From JBHHYR01 sp046757585 (GTDB lineage Bacteria; Desulfobacterota; Binatia; HRBIN30): 64,000 nt of DNA. Every line of letters begins with the position of its first letter. Position 1 is the stretch's first letter. Under the pieces are notes generated by a model. It was given only the letters and a program-made list of their open reading frames with translations. It searched no databases and had not been told where the DNA came from. The stretch spans positions 21,069 through 85,068 of the forward strand of contig JBHHYR010000001.1 of NCBI GenBank assembly GCA_046757585.1, in the 5' to 3' direction. Positions 27,071 through 36,460 of the stretch are shown here, piece by piece. The translations under genes were made by a program, and so were the position numbers.

Positions 27071-27269
27071 GGCACCCTTCTGTGAGTCAGATGCTGGGCA
27101 CGCGGGAACGTTGCAGTGGGTACCGTCAATCTCTCGACTCGACATCTTTCCGGAGGCCGTACCGCTGGCCGCGCTGCCGCCAGGGTGTCCGCCGGGCGTG
27201 CAACGCCGGACACACCCGCCGCATCTGACTAGGTTGAGAATGCCTGGCAGAAGAGGGGGGTGCGCGCGC

Positions 27270-27965
27270 ATGCGACTGAGTGCACTGAGCGCCGTCGGGG
27301 CCACCGTGGCGTTGTTGGCGGTCCGATTGGTAACCTCGGAACCGGCTTGGGCAGAACATGCCGCATCCGCTGCCGAGCGGACCGCCGCCGGCAAACAGCT
27401 CGCGCAGCGCGCGTTGGACTGGTTGCATCGGGGCGAAGATGCCGCCACCAAACACGCCAGGCTGGCAGCCTACCGCAGAGGGGCCGAGCTGGCGCAACGC
27501 GCGATTGCCGCCGACCCAACAAACGCCGACGCACACTTTGCCGCGTTCGCTAACAAGGGACGTATCCTGCTCCTTGAAGGAGCGACCGTCAACCTGTTGA
27601 ACCTCCTGCGGTTGAATCGCGAACTCGATCGAACTCTGGAGCTCAATCCAAACCATGTCGACGCACTGGCGGCCCGGGGCGGTATGTATCGCCAGCTCCC
27701 GTGGCTGCTCGGCGGCGACCTCAACAAGGCGGCGAGGTACCTCTCACGCGCCGTGGCACTTGATCCCCAAGCGGTAGGTGCACGCATCGAGCTGGCCGAG
27801 GCCTACCGTGATATGGGCCATCCAGAGCGCAGCGTGCCTTTGCTGGAAAAGGCAGCTCGATTAGCGCAAAACATGGGCAAGGCACGGCAGCTCGCCCAGG
27901 CGCGGGGCCTGCTTCGCGCACTGACGTCGAAGCGGCAGCCGGACCTCTCTTCCCCAAACAACTAG
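27270..27965 (+). CDS. Exported TPR-like protein
   Basis: Secreted or periplasmic protein of 231 residues. The ATG at 27270 has AAGAGGGGGG just upstream and is followed by a signal sequence (VALLAVRLVTSEPAWA). The mature part is helical with tetratricopeptide-like repeats: AELAQRAIAADPTNADAHF, LDRTLELNPNHVDALAARGG, LSRAVALDPQAVGARIELAEA. It is followed after 13 nt by the TolC-like gene, so it opens the efflux operon and may act as an accessory periplasmic factor. No catalytic motif is seen. Confidence 0.75.
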   Translation: MRLSALSAVGATVALLAVRLVTSEPAWAEHAASAAERTAAGKQLAQRALDWLHRGEDAATKHARLAAYRRGAELAQRAIAADPTNADAHFAAFANKGRILLLEGATVNLLNLLRLNRELDRTLELNPNHVDALAARGGMYRQLPWLLGGDLNKAARYLSRAVALDPQAVGARIELAEAYRDMGHPERSVPLLEKAARLAQNMGKARQLAQARGLLRALTSKRQPDLSSPNN

Positions 27966-27978
27966 ACGAAGGATCGCC

Positions 27979-29364
27979 GTGTTCAGGGACCTCCCCGGTC
28001 GTTCGGTGCAACGTCTTGCCTGGGTCACGCTGTGGATCCTTTCCTTCCCGGTGCTGGACGCCCCCGTTGCTGGGGCAGAGCTGACGCTGCAGCAAGCCGT
28101 CGCGCAGGCGGTTCACGCCAACACGGAAATTCGGATTGCGGCGCTCGAAACTGCGAAGGCCCAAGACGAGTCATCGCAGGCCCGCAGTGTTTATCTGCCG
28201 CGGCTGTGGGTGAGCAGCAATGCAGGGTACTCGAGCCGCTTGAACAAGAAGCTCCGGGCGGTGGACCGAAACGGACGGGAGCGCACCTTTGGACTGGCCT
28301 CGCTCGGCGCCACGCGAGGGTTTTTCAACGCCGGCGTGGATCAGGTCCTGTTCGATGTCAGACGCTGGATCGAGGCCAACCAGACGCAGCGCGGCGCGGA
28401 AGCCGCCGGGGTAGCTGAAGCAGCCCGCCGCGAGGAGATCGTGGCCGAGGTCGTGCGCCGGTACACCGATGTCCTTCGGCTGCAGCACCATCTCCGTCTC
28501 GACAAGCAGCATGTCACCCAGGCGGTGCAGCTGCGGGAGCAGGCCGCGGCGCTCGCGAAGGTGGGGAAGGCACTGGCCACGGACATCGAGCTGGCAGCGC
28601 TGGGTGTCGACGCCGCACGCGCCGCTCGGGAAGCCCGTACCGCGGATCTCACCAGCGCCCGCGAGTCACTCATGCGCACAATTGGTTGGGGTGGCGGCAA
28701 CACCTCCGCACCTCCGGCGCTGGTCGAGCAGAGTCTCCCCGACACCGGTACCCTCAGCACCGGTCGCATCGAGGACGCGGAGCTCTCGCAGACGCCTGAC
28801 GTCAAGCTCCTCGGCTTGCGCGCACAGATGGAAGAGCAGAACGTGCAGGCGGCGCGGGCGGAGCGCCTTCCGACGGTGGCCCTCACCGGTGAGTACTCGA
28901 ACTTCGGGCCGAAGCGCTTCGACAATTTTCAAGATGAGTTCCGTCTCGGCGTCGAGGCTCGGCTGACCCTCTTCGACGGCTTGCAGACGCGCAATGCCAT
29001 TGCAAAGGCCGAAAAGGGCCTCGCAGTGGCGCGCCTCCGGCATGACGCCGCGCTCGCGCTGAGGCGGGAACAAATTGACGCCATGATCCGCCGGCTGGCG
29101 GCGGCGCGCCGGTCCACCGAGCTGGCGGCGCGTCGGGCTGTGGACGCCAAGGAACGACTGCGGCTCGCGGGTATCCGCCTCAGAACGGGACAGAACACCA
29201 TCGCTACGGCGGCGGATGCACTCGAGGGCTGGGCCCGGATCGCCCACGCTGCGGTCGATGCGCGCTTCGATCAGTTCGTGCTCTGGTCCCGGCTGGAACA
29301 TGCACGCGGCCGTCTGGCCAAGACGCTGGGCAGCCCTGCCGCCGGCTCGGCCCCCATGCATTGA
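27979..29364 (+). CDS. TolC-family outer-membrane efflux protein
   Basis: Outer-membrane channel subunit of a tripartite exporter, 461 residues. The GTG start at 27979 has GAAGGA upstream. Signal-like segment to about residue 35 (PVAGA), then two duplicated helical halves: LTLQQAVAQAVHANTEIRIAAL and TPDVKLLGLRAQMEEQNVQAARA with RLPTVALTGEYS, matching the internal repeats of TolC proteins. Long heptad-like stretches fit the coiled-coil tunnel. The next gene (adaptor) starts at the stop codon, then a MacB-type ATPase and permease follow, so this is the channel of that set. Confidence 0.85.
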   Translation: MFRDLPGRSVQRLAWVTLWILSFPVLDAPVAGAELTLQQAVAQAVHANTEIRIAALETAKAQDESSQARSVYLPRLWVSSNAGYSSRLNKKLRAVDRNGRERTFGLASLGATRGFFNAGVDQVLFDVRRWIEANQTQRGAEAAGVAEAARREEIVAEVVRRYTDVLRLQHHLRLDKQHVTQAVQLREQAAALAKVGKALATDIELAALGVDAARAAREARTADLTSARESLMRTIGWGGGNTSAPPALVEQSLPDTGTLSTGRIEDAELSQTPDVKLLGLRAQMEEQNVQAARAERLPTVALTGEYSNFGPKRFDNFQDEFRLGVEARLTLFDGLQTRNAIAKAEKGLAVARLRHDAALALRREQIDAMIRRLAAARRSTELAARRAVDAKERLRLAGIRLRTGQNTIATAADALEGWARIAHAAVDARFDQFVLWSRLEHARGRLAKTLGSPAAGSAPMH

Positions 29365-29372
29365 CGGGCAGC

Positions 29373-30542
29373 ATGCTTGAGCCAGCTCTTAGACGCACGC
29401 CCCGGGCGCTCGTTGCGGCCGCGGTGGTCGTGCTCGTCCTCTTTGCCGTCGCGATGAGCCTGCGGCGCCGGCCACTGGTGGTGGACACGGCCGCCGCCAC
29501 CATTGGCCCGCTCGTGGTGCGTGTAGTCACCAACGGCACGGTGGAGCCGGTGCACGACCTCGAAGTGCGCGCGCGCTCCCGCGGGCGCGTTGCTGCAGTG
29601 CTGGACGCCGGCACACATGTGGAGCAAGGGGACATCCTCGTGCGCCTCGATGACACCGAGCTCCGCGCGCAACGTGCGCAGGCCGAGTCCGATCGGCTCG
29701 CCGCGCAGCTGCGGCTGGAACAGACGCGCACCACCCGCGAGCTGGCCCGCCGTCAGCTCGCAACGGACCAGTACCTCTACGACCAGGGTGCGGTGACCCG
29801 CGAGCGGTACCAGCAGAGCAGCGCTCGGTTTGCAAAAGCCAGCGCTGACCTCCAGGCCGTGACGAAACAAGTGGCCCGCCTGGTGGCCAGCCTCACCCTG
29901 CGGATTGCCCAGCTCTCGATGCAGGAACAAGCGGCGGCAGTGGTGGCCCCGTTTCCCGGCACCGTCTACCGCACCCACGTCAAGGTCGGTCAAGTCGTGG
30001 AGCCGGGCACGGTCCTGCTCAAGTTCGCCGATCTGCGCAACCTGCGCGTGCGGGTGAACGTTGATCAGACCGATCTGGGCCGCGTGCGTACCGGCCAGCC
30101 CGTGCGCATCACGTCGGACGCCTACCCCAGCCGGTCGTGGTCAGGACACGTTGCGGAGCTCATCCCCGACGTGGTCGTCAAGGAAAGTCGCTCTGTCTCG
30201 GAAGCGCTCGTGCCATTGGAGCCGCCGGTCGGCGCCCTGGTTCCCGGCATGACCGTGGACGCGGAAATCACGGTTGCGCGGCGGGACAGCGCACTCCTGG
30301 TTCCGAGCGTGGCCATTTTCTCCGAGCAAGGCCGGACGGTGGCCTACCGGGTCGAACACCGGAGAGCCCGGCGCACCCTGGTGACGATCGGTCGATCCAA
30401 CGCGACCCACGTCGAGGTCACCGATGGGCTCACTGCGGGAGATATCATCGTGCTCGCTCCGGCGGCTGGCCTCGCCGACGGGGTACGCCTGACGCCGCGG
30501 CGACAGGACACTGCAACAGACACGGCGCCTGCCGCATCATAG
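29373..30542 (+). CDS. MacA-like periplasmic adaptor (membrane fusion protein)
   Basis: Adaptor of 389 residues linking the inner-membrane ABC transporter to the TolC channel. One N-terminal membrane anchor (LVAAAVVVLVLFAVAMS), the biotinyl-lipoyl half RVVTNGTVEPVHDLEVRA...GDILVRLDDTEL, a coiled-coil hairpin with DQGAVTRERYQQSSAR, and the beta-barrel and membrane-proximal parts ending GVRLTP. The start is either ATG 29373 or TTG 29361, which overlaps the tolC stop; I took the ATG. It is followed after 17 bases by the ATPase gene, so all four parts are in one operon. Confidence 0.85.
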   Translation: MLEPALRRTPRALVAAAVVVLVLFAVAMSLRRRPLVVDTAAATIGPLVVRVVTNGTVEPVHDLEVRARSRGRVAAVLDAGTHVEQGDILVRLDDTELRAQRAQAESDRLAAQLRLEQTRTTRELARRQLATDQYLYDQGAVTRERYQQSSARFAKASADLQAVTKQVARLVASLTLRIAQLSMQEQAAAVVAPFPGTVYRTHVKVGQVVEPGTVLLKFADLRNLRVRVNVDQTDLGRVRTGQPVRITSDAYPSRSWSGHVAELIPDVVVKESRSVSEALVPLEPPVGALVPGMTVDAEITVARRDSALLVPSVAIFSEQGRTVAYRVEHRRARRTLVTIGRSNATHVEVTDGLTAGDIIVLAPAAGLADGVRLTPRRQDTATDTAPAAS

Positions 30543-30559
30543 CTGCCGGAGGTGGGTGC

Positions 30560-31231
30560 ATGATTAGACTCATGAGCGTTTCGAAGCGATACGATCTCGA
30601 CGGCGTTGGGGTGCAAGCACTGGATGACGTCACCTGCCACATTCCAGCCGGGCAGTTCGCGGCGATCGTCGGCCCCTCCGGTTCAGGCAAGTCGACGCTC
30701 CTCCACATCCTGGGCCTGCTGGATACCCGTTTCGAGGGGCGCTATCTGTTGGACGGCCGACCCGTGTCTGGGCTTTCGGAAGACCAGCTGGCGGCGCTGC
30801 GCAGCGGCGAGATGGGGTTTGTCTTCCAAGCGTTCAACCTCCTGCCGCAGCTCACCATTCTTGAGAACGTCGCCTTACCGGCGCTGTACGCCGGCGATCG
30901 TTCGCCCGCCGTCTGCCGGGCCGCAGCGCGCGCGCGGCTCGAGCAGCTTGGCCTGTCCGACCGGCTCGCGCACCGCCCGGCGCAACTTTCCGCGGGCCAG
31001 CGCCAACGGGTTGCCATCGCTCGGGCGATCGTCAACAGCCCTCGGCTGCTGCTTGCAGACGAGCCTACCGGTGCCCTCGACAGCCGCACGGCGCAGGAAA
31101 TCCTCGGCATCCTGCGCGGGCTGCATCGGGAGGGCATGACCGTCGTGGTGGTCACCCATAACCCTCGCGTCGCCGCCGCCGCGCAGCGGGTGATCGATGT
31201 CCTCGACGGCGCAATACGCGACGCGGCTTAG
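30560..31231 (+). CDS. MacB-type ABC transporter ATP-binding protein
   Basis: ATPase subunit of 223 residues. Walker A is VGPSGSGKSTLLHILG, the Q-loop is FVFQAFNLLPQLT, the signature reads LSAGQRQRVAIARAI, Walker B is LLLADEPTGALD, and the H-loop is VVVVTHNP. The family is LolD/MacB type, with separate permease (next gene). The start (ATG 30560) follows GGAGGTGG. The 3' end overlaps the permease gene by 35 bases. Confidence 0.92.
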   Translation: MIRLMSVSKRYDLDGVGVQALDDVTCHIPAGQFAAIVGPSGSGKSTLLHILGLLDTRFEGRYLLDGRPVSGLSEDQLAALRSGEMGFVFQAFNLLPQLTILENVALPALYAGDRSPAVCRAAARARLEQLGLSDRLAHRPAQLSAGQRQRVAIARAIVNSPRLLLADEPTGALDSRTAQEILGILRGLHREGMTVVVVTHNPRVAAAAQRVIDVLDGAIRDAA

Positions 31232-32411
31232 GCTGCTTTGGCGCTTTGCCCTCGACGGCCTGGCGGGTCAGAAGCGTCGTTCCATCCTCACCGTTTTGGG
31301 AATCGCGATCGGCACGGCGAGCGTCGTCGGCGTCGTCTCCGTCGGCCTGCTCGGACGCGAGTACATCATTGATCAGATCGAGGGAGTCGGTGCGAACCTC
31401 ATCTTCGCCTACAGCGACGACGAGGGCACCAGCCCAGACGAAGTGACCTTCGACGACGTCGCCGCCCTCGCGCGTCGCGCCGTAGGGGTCGCTGCCATGG
31501 CCCCCGTTCTGGAAGACGATCAGACCCTGACCGTACACGATCGGCCACAGCGAATTTCAGTATTAGGCACCACACCGTCGTATCTGCAGGTGCGAAATCT
31601 CGTCATGGAGTCCGGACGCTTCTACAGCGCGCAGGAGGAAGCGTCACGGGACAAGGTGTGTGTGCTGTCACATGATCTGGCGCGCAAGCTATATGGAACC
31701 ACCCGGGTGCGCAATCGTTGGCTGCGCCTGTACGCGCTCCGCTTCCGCGTGTTGGGTGTGTACCGTGAAGCCGTGAGCAGTGCGGCCGCCGTCCAGAGGA
31801 GCGAAGCCGCCGGCCTCACGGCCATCATCCCGTTTGCCACCTTACGCAGTCTATCGGGCATTCGCTGGGTGCACGTGGTCTACGTGCAAGCCGAACGACC
31901 GGACCTGGTCCCCCTGGCCGTGCAGTCGATCCACGCGACTTTACGCGCGCGGCATCGGCCGGCAGCCAGTTTCAAGGTGAAATCTCTGCAAGGTTATCTC
32001 GACATTGCCAAACGCATCACGAACGCTATCACCTGGGGGCTCATGGGTGTAGCGGGGATATCGCTCGTGGTCGGCGGAATCGGCATCATGAATATCATGC
32101 TCGTGAGCGTTACGGAGCGGACCAAGGACATTGGGATCCGGCTCTCAGTCGGTGCGCGGCCACGTGACATCCTGATCCAGTTCCTGTTCGAGGCGGTGAT
32201 CCTAGCACTGTCCGGCGGCGTCCTCGGCGTGGCAGTCGGGACTGTTCTGCCGGCTTACGTCGGCATGCTCTACGGGGTGCACGTACCCATTTCACCGGCA
32301 AGCGCAGCGATTGCCTTCAGCGTGTCGGTGCTCGTGGGCCTTTTCTTCGGCTACTATCCGGCACGCAAGGCGGCACGGATGAACCTGGTTGATTCGCTGC
32401 GCTATGAATAA
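31197..32411 (+). CDS. MacB-like ABC transporter permease
   Basis: Inner-membrane permease of 404 residues with the MacB/FtsX layout: one N-terminal helix (LTVLGIAIGTASVVGVVSVG), a large periplasmic MacB_PCD domain, then three C-terminal helices (ITWGLMGVAGISLVVGGIGIMNIMLVSVTERTKDIGIR, AVILALSGGVLGVAVGTVLP, and FSVSVLVGLFFGYYPARKAA). The segment ERTKDIGIRLSVGARPRDI is the coupling helix. Combined with the upstream ATPase, adaptor and TolC this is a complete tripartite exporter. The substrate is not indicated. Confidence 0.9.
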   Translation: MSSTAQYATRLRLLWRFALDGLAGQKRRSILTVLGIAIGTASVVGVVSVGLLGREYIIDQIEGVGANLIFAYSDDEGTSPDEVTFDDVAALARRAVGVAAMAPVLEDDQTLTVHDRPQRISVLGTTPSYLQVRNLVMESGRFYSAQEEASRDKVCVLSHDLARKLYGTTRVRNRWLRLYALRFRVLGVYREAVSSAAAVQRSEAAGLTAIIPFATLRSLSGIRWVHVVYVQAERPDLVPLAVQSIHATLRARHRPAASFKVKSLQGYLDIAKRITNAITWGLMGVAGISLVVGGIGIMNIMLVSVTERTKDIGIRLSVGARPRDILIQFLFEAVILALSGGVLGVAVGTVLPAYVGMLYGVHVPISPASAAIAFSVSVLVGLFFGYYPARKAARMNLVDSLRYE

Positions 32412-32466
32412 TAGATGATCCGGTCTGCCGCGGAGCCCCGTACGGCCCACAGGGGGACGGTCACCG

Positions 32467-33315
32467 CTAGTAGGCAGCCAGCGGTTTGGCCCGCCATTCG
32501 CTGCCTTCCTGAGCGGCCGGAAGGACGGGGACGCCGGCGAGAAAGCTGGCGGGGCGATGCAGGCCTACCAGTTTGTCAGCCGCCTCGGTCAGCGCCTCCT
32601 CGGCAACCTGGCGTCGTGGCCACCACTGAAAGCCTTCCCGCCACCAGATCGGCAAGGCGAGGAGGTTGCTCATCAGAGGTACCTGCCGCCGACTGAAAAT
32701 GAACTTGTGTGTCAGCGCTCCTGTCGACACGTCGACCAGGGCCAGTGAAAACGCGACGTTGGCGGGCTGGCGGCTCCCGAACCGCGACCCCGAGAATTCC
32801 TCGTAGCACGTCACCACACCCATGATCACCTTGCTCGCCCCCCCTTTTTTGCCAAGCGTGACCGCCAGGGACGGTTGGTATCGGTCGCGCAATACCGGAT
32901 CGGCAGCGGACACGAGCTGGGAGCCCTGCTCGAAGGGCACCAGATCAACGCCACGACGCTGCAGTCCGCGAAACAACACGGCGGCAAACTGGGTCCCGGC
33001 ACCATGCGGAACCTGGCCAGCGGGAAGCTGCTCGCCGGTCAAGTGGCACATCACATGATCGCCGTTGGCCGGCAGGAAGCTGCCATCGCGCAGTGGCAGC
33101 ACGAGCACCCGATCTGCTCCGCTCACGAGGGAGCGCCGTTGCACGCTCGCGGCGAGCGTGTTCGGCTGGCGGTTGCCATGCGGCAACCCGCAGCCCGCGC
33201 CCAGCGCGGCAACAACGCACAGTGATACGGCGGCTGCGGCAAGCCCCCTACCAGCGTTCGTTCCGGGATTGGGGGCGTTGCAGCCCACCGCCGGCGCCGC
33301 TGAACGGCTCATCAT
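32467..33315 (-). CDS. Outer-membrane-type lipoprotein of unknown function (CsgG/FlgO-like features)
   Basis: Lipoprotein of 282 residues. The ATG at 33315 has GGTGGAG upstream and overlaps the preceding gene's stop (ATGATGA). After a long N-region comes a lipobox SLCVVAALGAGC. The mature part opens ADRVLVLPLRDG, with LFRGLQRRGVDLVPF and VIMGVVTCYEEFSGSRFG, then ALVDVSTGAL. These resemble the alpha/beta domain of CsgG/FlgO/GNA1162-type proteins, but no close match is claimed. It is paired with the small four-helix membrane protein encoded upstream. Confidence 0.65.
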   Translation of the reverse strand: MMSRSAAPAVGCNAPNPGTNAGRGLAAAAVSLCVVAALGAGCGLPHGNRQPNTLAASVQRRSLVSGADRVLVLPLRDGSFLPANGDHVMCHLTGEQLPAGQVPHGAGTQFAAVLFRGLQRRGVDLVPFEQGSQLVSAADPVLRDRYQPSLAVTLGKKGGASKVIMGVVTCYEEFSGSRFGSRQPANVAFSLALVDVSTGALTHKFIFSRRQVPLMSNLLALPIWWREGFQWWPRRQVAEEALTEAADKLVGLHRPASFLAGVPVLPAAQEGSEWRAKPLAAY

Positions 33316-33842
33316 GGCTCCACCCTCAAATTCGGGTGGCGGCGCCAGAGGTACGCTGCCATCGCGCCGGCTGCCAGCACGTTCCCAACCAGGACCGCAG
33401 GCCATGCCAAGACGTGCAGGACGGCCTCGGCAAACAGCGTGGTGCCCACAACGAACCCGCACTCAAAAATCACGAAGAACAGGAGGATGCCAAAGCCCAG
33501 ATTGGGGGTCCGTTCGGCTATCGCCAACAGCCGAGAGGCCGCGCCGCCTACCAGGGTAAAGATGAGCGCATGCACCCACGTGAACACCAGCGCCATGTCG
33601 AACGACGCCGGCAGGGTGTGTGGTGAATCGAGGGCCGCTGCTGTCCCCCGAAACAGAGCCGTTCCCAGAAGGGTCGGCGTATACAGCGGTCGTCCCTCCA
33701 GCGAATCCAGAATCAGGAACCAGATCGCGAGCGTTGCCGCGCCGAGCGCGCCGGCAACAAGCCCCTCCGCGTATACCTTCGACGACACTTGGGCGCGCTC
33801 TTCGGAATGCGTTTGCGCCACCGCACGGAGTTGCTCTTGCAT
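33312..33842 (-). CDS. Four-helix membrane protein of unknown function
   Basis: Small integral membrane protein, 176 residues, with helices at about 30-50 (GALGAATLAIWFLILDSLEG), 80-105 (MALVFTWVHALIFTLVGGAAS), 112-135 (LGFGILLFFVIFECGFVVGT) and 140-165. No catalytic motif recognised. Its stop is inside the start of the lipoprotein gene, so the two are translationally linked. Confidence 0.6.
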   Translation of the reverse strand: MQEQLRAVAQTHSEERAQVSSKVYAEGLVAGALGAATLAIWFLILDSLEGRPLYTPTLLGTALFRGTAAALDSPHTLPASFDMALVFTWVHALIFTLVGGAASRLLAIAERTPNLGFGILLFFVIFECGFVVGTTLFAEAVLHVLAWPAVLVGNVLAAGAMAAYLWRRHPNLRVEP

Positions 33843-34020
33843 ACGCCCTCCTTTTCGGGAGCTTCAACCCGCATTGGCATAGGATTAGATGCGTCAGGGT
33901 GCAGGGTGTGGCACAGCCCGAGAGGGCGGTCCGGCTGCACGCGTTACAGCCGCGCGTCCTGCTCGTTCTTCCTCGTTGGCGCTCAGCCGATCGAGCCCGC
34001 AGCACGCCGGCTGGCAGGCT

Positions 34021-35358
34021 TCAGTAGTAGTCGACCGGGTCGATCCGACGCTTCGCACCCCAGTAGAAGTACAAATTGCTCGGAATGCCTTGGCCCGTAT
34101 ACGCGTTGGGGGGCAACAGGAGACGCCTGACGATCGACCGCATCGAGTAGAACCGTTCCGTGCACCGCCACACGCCTTCCTCTACCTGCTGGGGTGTCAG
34201 GTTCTTCGGCACGAACATGCAGCGGTGATTGTTAGTGAACTGATCGGCATCCGGGATGATCACCCGCCCCTCTTGCTCGAGCTGTGTGCGCATGGGCGTG
34301 CCGCGGCGCGGCGTCACCGTGTTGAAAAAGGCCACCGGCGCCTTCACTTCGTCAAGGAACCGGATGGTTTCGTCGAAGATGCCTTCGCGGTCATCGTCGA
34401 GCCCGAACAGGAAGTTCAACGAGTAGAAGATGCCGTAGCTGCGCAACCGTGCCAGCAGCCTCTTGTACTCCCCGGCGTGGTTCTGCACCTTCTCGATGCT
34501 CTTGAGGCTCCCTTGGCTGATGCTCTCCACCCCGATGTTCACGTGATAGACGCCGGCCTTGGCAGCGAGGTCAAGGAGCTCCTCGTCGTGGTTGGTGTTG
34601 ATCGTCCACAAACAGCTGAACTTGATTTTCTCCGGCGCCAGCGCGTGAAAGAGATCTTTCGCATACTGGTGCTTGCCCGCGATCTGGTCATCGATGAACT
34701 GAAAATTACGCAGACCCGTGACCTTGATCACCTCGCGGATCTCCTTGATGACATCGTCGACCGGTCGCGTTCGGAACGCGCCACCGTAGAACACCGGAAT
34801 CTCGCAGAAGGAGCAGCGATACGGACAGCCTCGGGTCGCCTGAATCGGGATCGCCTTGAACAGATACCGGTTGAGCTTCAACAGTTCATGCCGCGGGCGC
34901 GGCAACCCCTTCAAGTCATGGAGTTTCTCCGCCTTGTAGATCGGCCGTAGCTTGCCATCCACCGCATCCTGGAGGACCTGCTCCCACACCAGATCCGCTT
35001 CGCCGACTACCACGGCATCAGCGTGCTGCAGCGTCTCCTGCGGGAGCAAGGAGGCGTGAAAGCCGCCCATGACCACCAGGACCCCGCGGCGGCGAAACTC
35101 GTCGGCCAGCTGATAGGCGCGCAGCGCGGAGCCGATGGTGGTCGTCATGCCGACGAGGTCATAGCCCCCGTTGAAGTTGATGTCTTCCAGCCGCTCGTCG
35201 CAGAGCTCGACGTCGACATCTGGTGGCGTGAGACCAGCTATCAAGGGCGTCATCAAGCCCATGATGAACCGCCGTCTGCTCTTCAAGGGCGTGTGGTCCA
35301 GATGAACGGTGGTGGGTTGGACCAGCAAGACTCTCATGCGTTTGCCACGCACAGCCAT
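34021..35358 (-). CDS. B12-binding radical SAM protein
   Basis: Radical SAM enzyme with an N-terminal cobalamin-binding domain, 445 residues. Residues about 60-140 give GGYDLVGMTTTIGSALRAYQL and VVMGGFHASLLPQETLQ (B12-domain type), and the iron-sulfur motif is RGCPYRCSFCEIP (C-x3-C-x2-C). FLFGLDDD and TPRRGTPMRTQ are typical of the B12-rSAM class, and the C-terminal ~80 residues look like the DUF4070 region found in that class. Enzymes of this type do methylations or C-C bond formation in lipid and antibiotic biosynthesis; the substrate here is unknown. It stands alone between gaps of 156-178 bases. Confidence 0.85.
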   Translation of the reverse strand: MAVRGKRMRVLLVQPTTVHLDHTPLKSRRRFIMGLMTPLIAGLTPPDVDVELCDERLEDINFNGGYDLVGMTTTIGSALRAYQLADEFRRRGVLVVMGGFHASLLPQETLQHADAVVVGEADLVWEQVLQDAVDGKLRPIYKAEKLHDLKGLPRPRHELLKLNRYLFKAIPIQATRGCPYRCSFCEIPVFYGGAFRTRPVDDVIKEIREVIKVTGLRNFQFIDDQIAGKHQYAKDLFHALAPEKIKFSCLWTINTNHDEELLDLAAKAGVYHVNIGVESISQGSLKSIEKVQNHAGEYKRLLARLRSYGIFYSLNFLFGLDDDREGIFDETIRFLDEVKAPVAFFNTVTPRRGTPMRTQLEQEGRVIIPDADQFTNNHRCMFVPKNLTPQQVEEGVWRCTERFYSMRSIVRRLLLPPNAYTGQGIPSNLYFYWGAKRRIDPVDYY

Positions 35359-35514
35359 GGTAGCATCCTCTCCCCCAAGCGTTATCGCGGCCTGTCGTTC
35401 GAGTGTCCGGACAACGCAGAGCTTCCGGTGTCGTCGCAGACGGTGAAGCGCGTCATGCCCGCACGTCCGACCCGTGCTTGCGCTGTCAGACGCGGCGTTA
35501 CCGCCTTGTGCACC

Positions 35515-35793
35515 TCAGCGCCCCGCTTGAATACGTTCCTCCAGCGCTGCATGGACCCGGCGCTGCACCTCCTCCGGAATGTCCTCACCTGCCAGCTCAC
35601 CGGTAAGTTGGATCAGCGTTTCGTAGGTATCCGAGAACGCTTCGCAGTCCGGACAGTCACGAAAATGTCGTTTGATGCTGTCCGCAGTCTTCGGGTCTAG
35701 TGTGCCATCAAAGTAGTCGTGGAGCACGGCGACGACGTCCTCGCACGTTCGCTTGCCGAACCCGCGCATCATCCACGCAACCAGGCGTTTCAC
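35515..35793 (-). CDS. Zinc-finger-type anti-sigma factor
   Basis: Short protein of 92 residues with the zinc-coordinating pattern of anti-sigma factors: TCEDVVAVLHDYFDGTLDP, then KRHFRDCPDC (H-x3-C-x2-C). The GTG start at 35793 overlaps the stop of the sigma gene by four bases. No membrane segment is seen, so it is cytoplasmic and could sense redox or metal state through its cysteines. It is the partner of the ECF sigma gene upstream. Confidence 0.8.
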   Translation of the reverse strand: MKRLVAWMMRGFGKRTCEDVVAVLHDYFDGTLDPKTADSIKRHFRDCPDCEAFSDTYETLIQLTGELAGEDIPEEVQRRVHAALEERIQAGR

Positions 35794-36416
35794 TGTTGCG
35801 CTCCGAACTGTGCGGCTAAGCGGTCGCGCAGACGCAAGCGCGCGCGGTGCAGTCGCGAGCGGATTGCCAGCACCGTGAGTCCGGTTGCCGCCGCAACGTC
35901 GGCATGGCTGAGACCTTCCACGTCTTTCAGCCACACGATCGCTCGGTCGATGTCCGGCAGTGCACCCAACGCGCCGGCGAGCGCCGCACGGAGCTCGACC
36001 CGATAGGCACAGTCCTCCGCGGAGCGCGCCCAGTTGCGCACGGGTTGCCCGTATCCGCCCATCCAATTGAACCGCGGGATGTCCACGTCAGCCATCGCCT
36101 GGTCCCGCTTGGTAGCCCGTCGGCTCATCAGGGCGCAGTTCACCGCAATCTGAAACAGCCAGCTTCCAAAGGCCGCGTCACCCCGAAAGTCATCCAGCTT
36201 CTCGAACGCGGCAAGAATCGCGGTTTGATACACGTCGGCGGCGTCGGCCGGGTTACGCGTGATGCGCAGCACGGTCTGGTACACGCGCTGCCCGTAGGGT
36301 CGTAGGAGCTCTTCGAAGGCGGGCAGGTCACCACTGCGGATCCGCGCGATGAGTGCCTGCTCGTGCGGGTCTGCCATCAGTGATATGAACACCCCATACG
36401 CCGTTTCAGTTCCCAT
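35790..36416 (-). CDS. ECF-family RNA polymerase sigma factor
   Basis: Sigma-70-family regulator of 208 residues from 36416 (a second ATG at 36377 would give 195). Region 2 is ARIRSGDLPAFEELLRPYGQRVYQTVLRITRNPADAADVYQTAI, with the FGSWLFQIAVNCAL segment. Region 4 is LPDIDRAIVWLKDVEGLSHADVAAATGLTVLAIRSRLHRARL. All expected parts are present. It overlaps the anti-sigma gene downstream. Its regulon is unknown; the cupredoxin-like and cytochrome genes immediately upstream (36461-38882) are candidates. Confidence 0.85.
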   Translation of the reverse strand: MGTETAYGVFISLMADPHEQALIARIRSGDLPAFEELLRPYGQRVYQTVLRITRNPADAADVYQTAILAAFEKLDDFRGDAAFGSWLFQIAVNCALMSRRATKRDQAMADVDIPRFNWMGGYGQPVRNWARSAEDCAYRVELRAALAGALGALPDIDRAIVWLKDVEGLSHADVAAATGLTVLAIRSRLHRARLRLRDRLAAQFGAQQ

Positions 36417-36460
36417 CCGCGGCTGAATAATCCCTCTACCGGGAACGGCGCAGGCGCTCG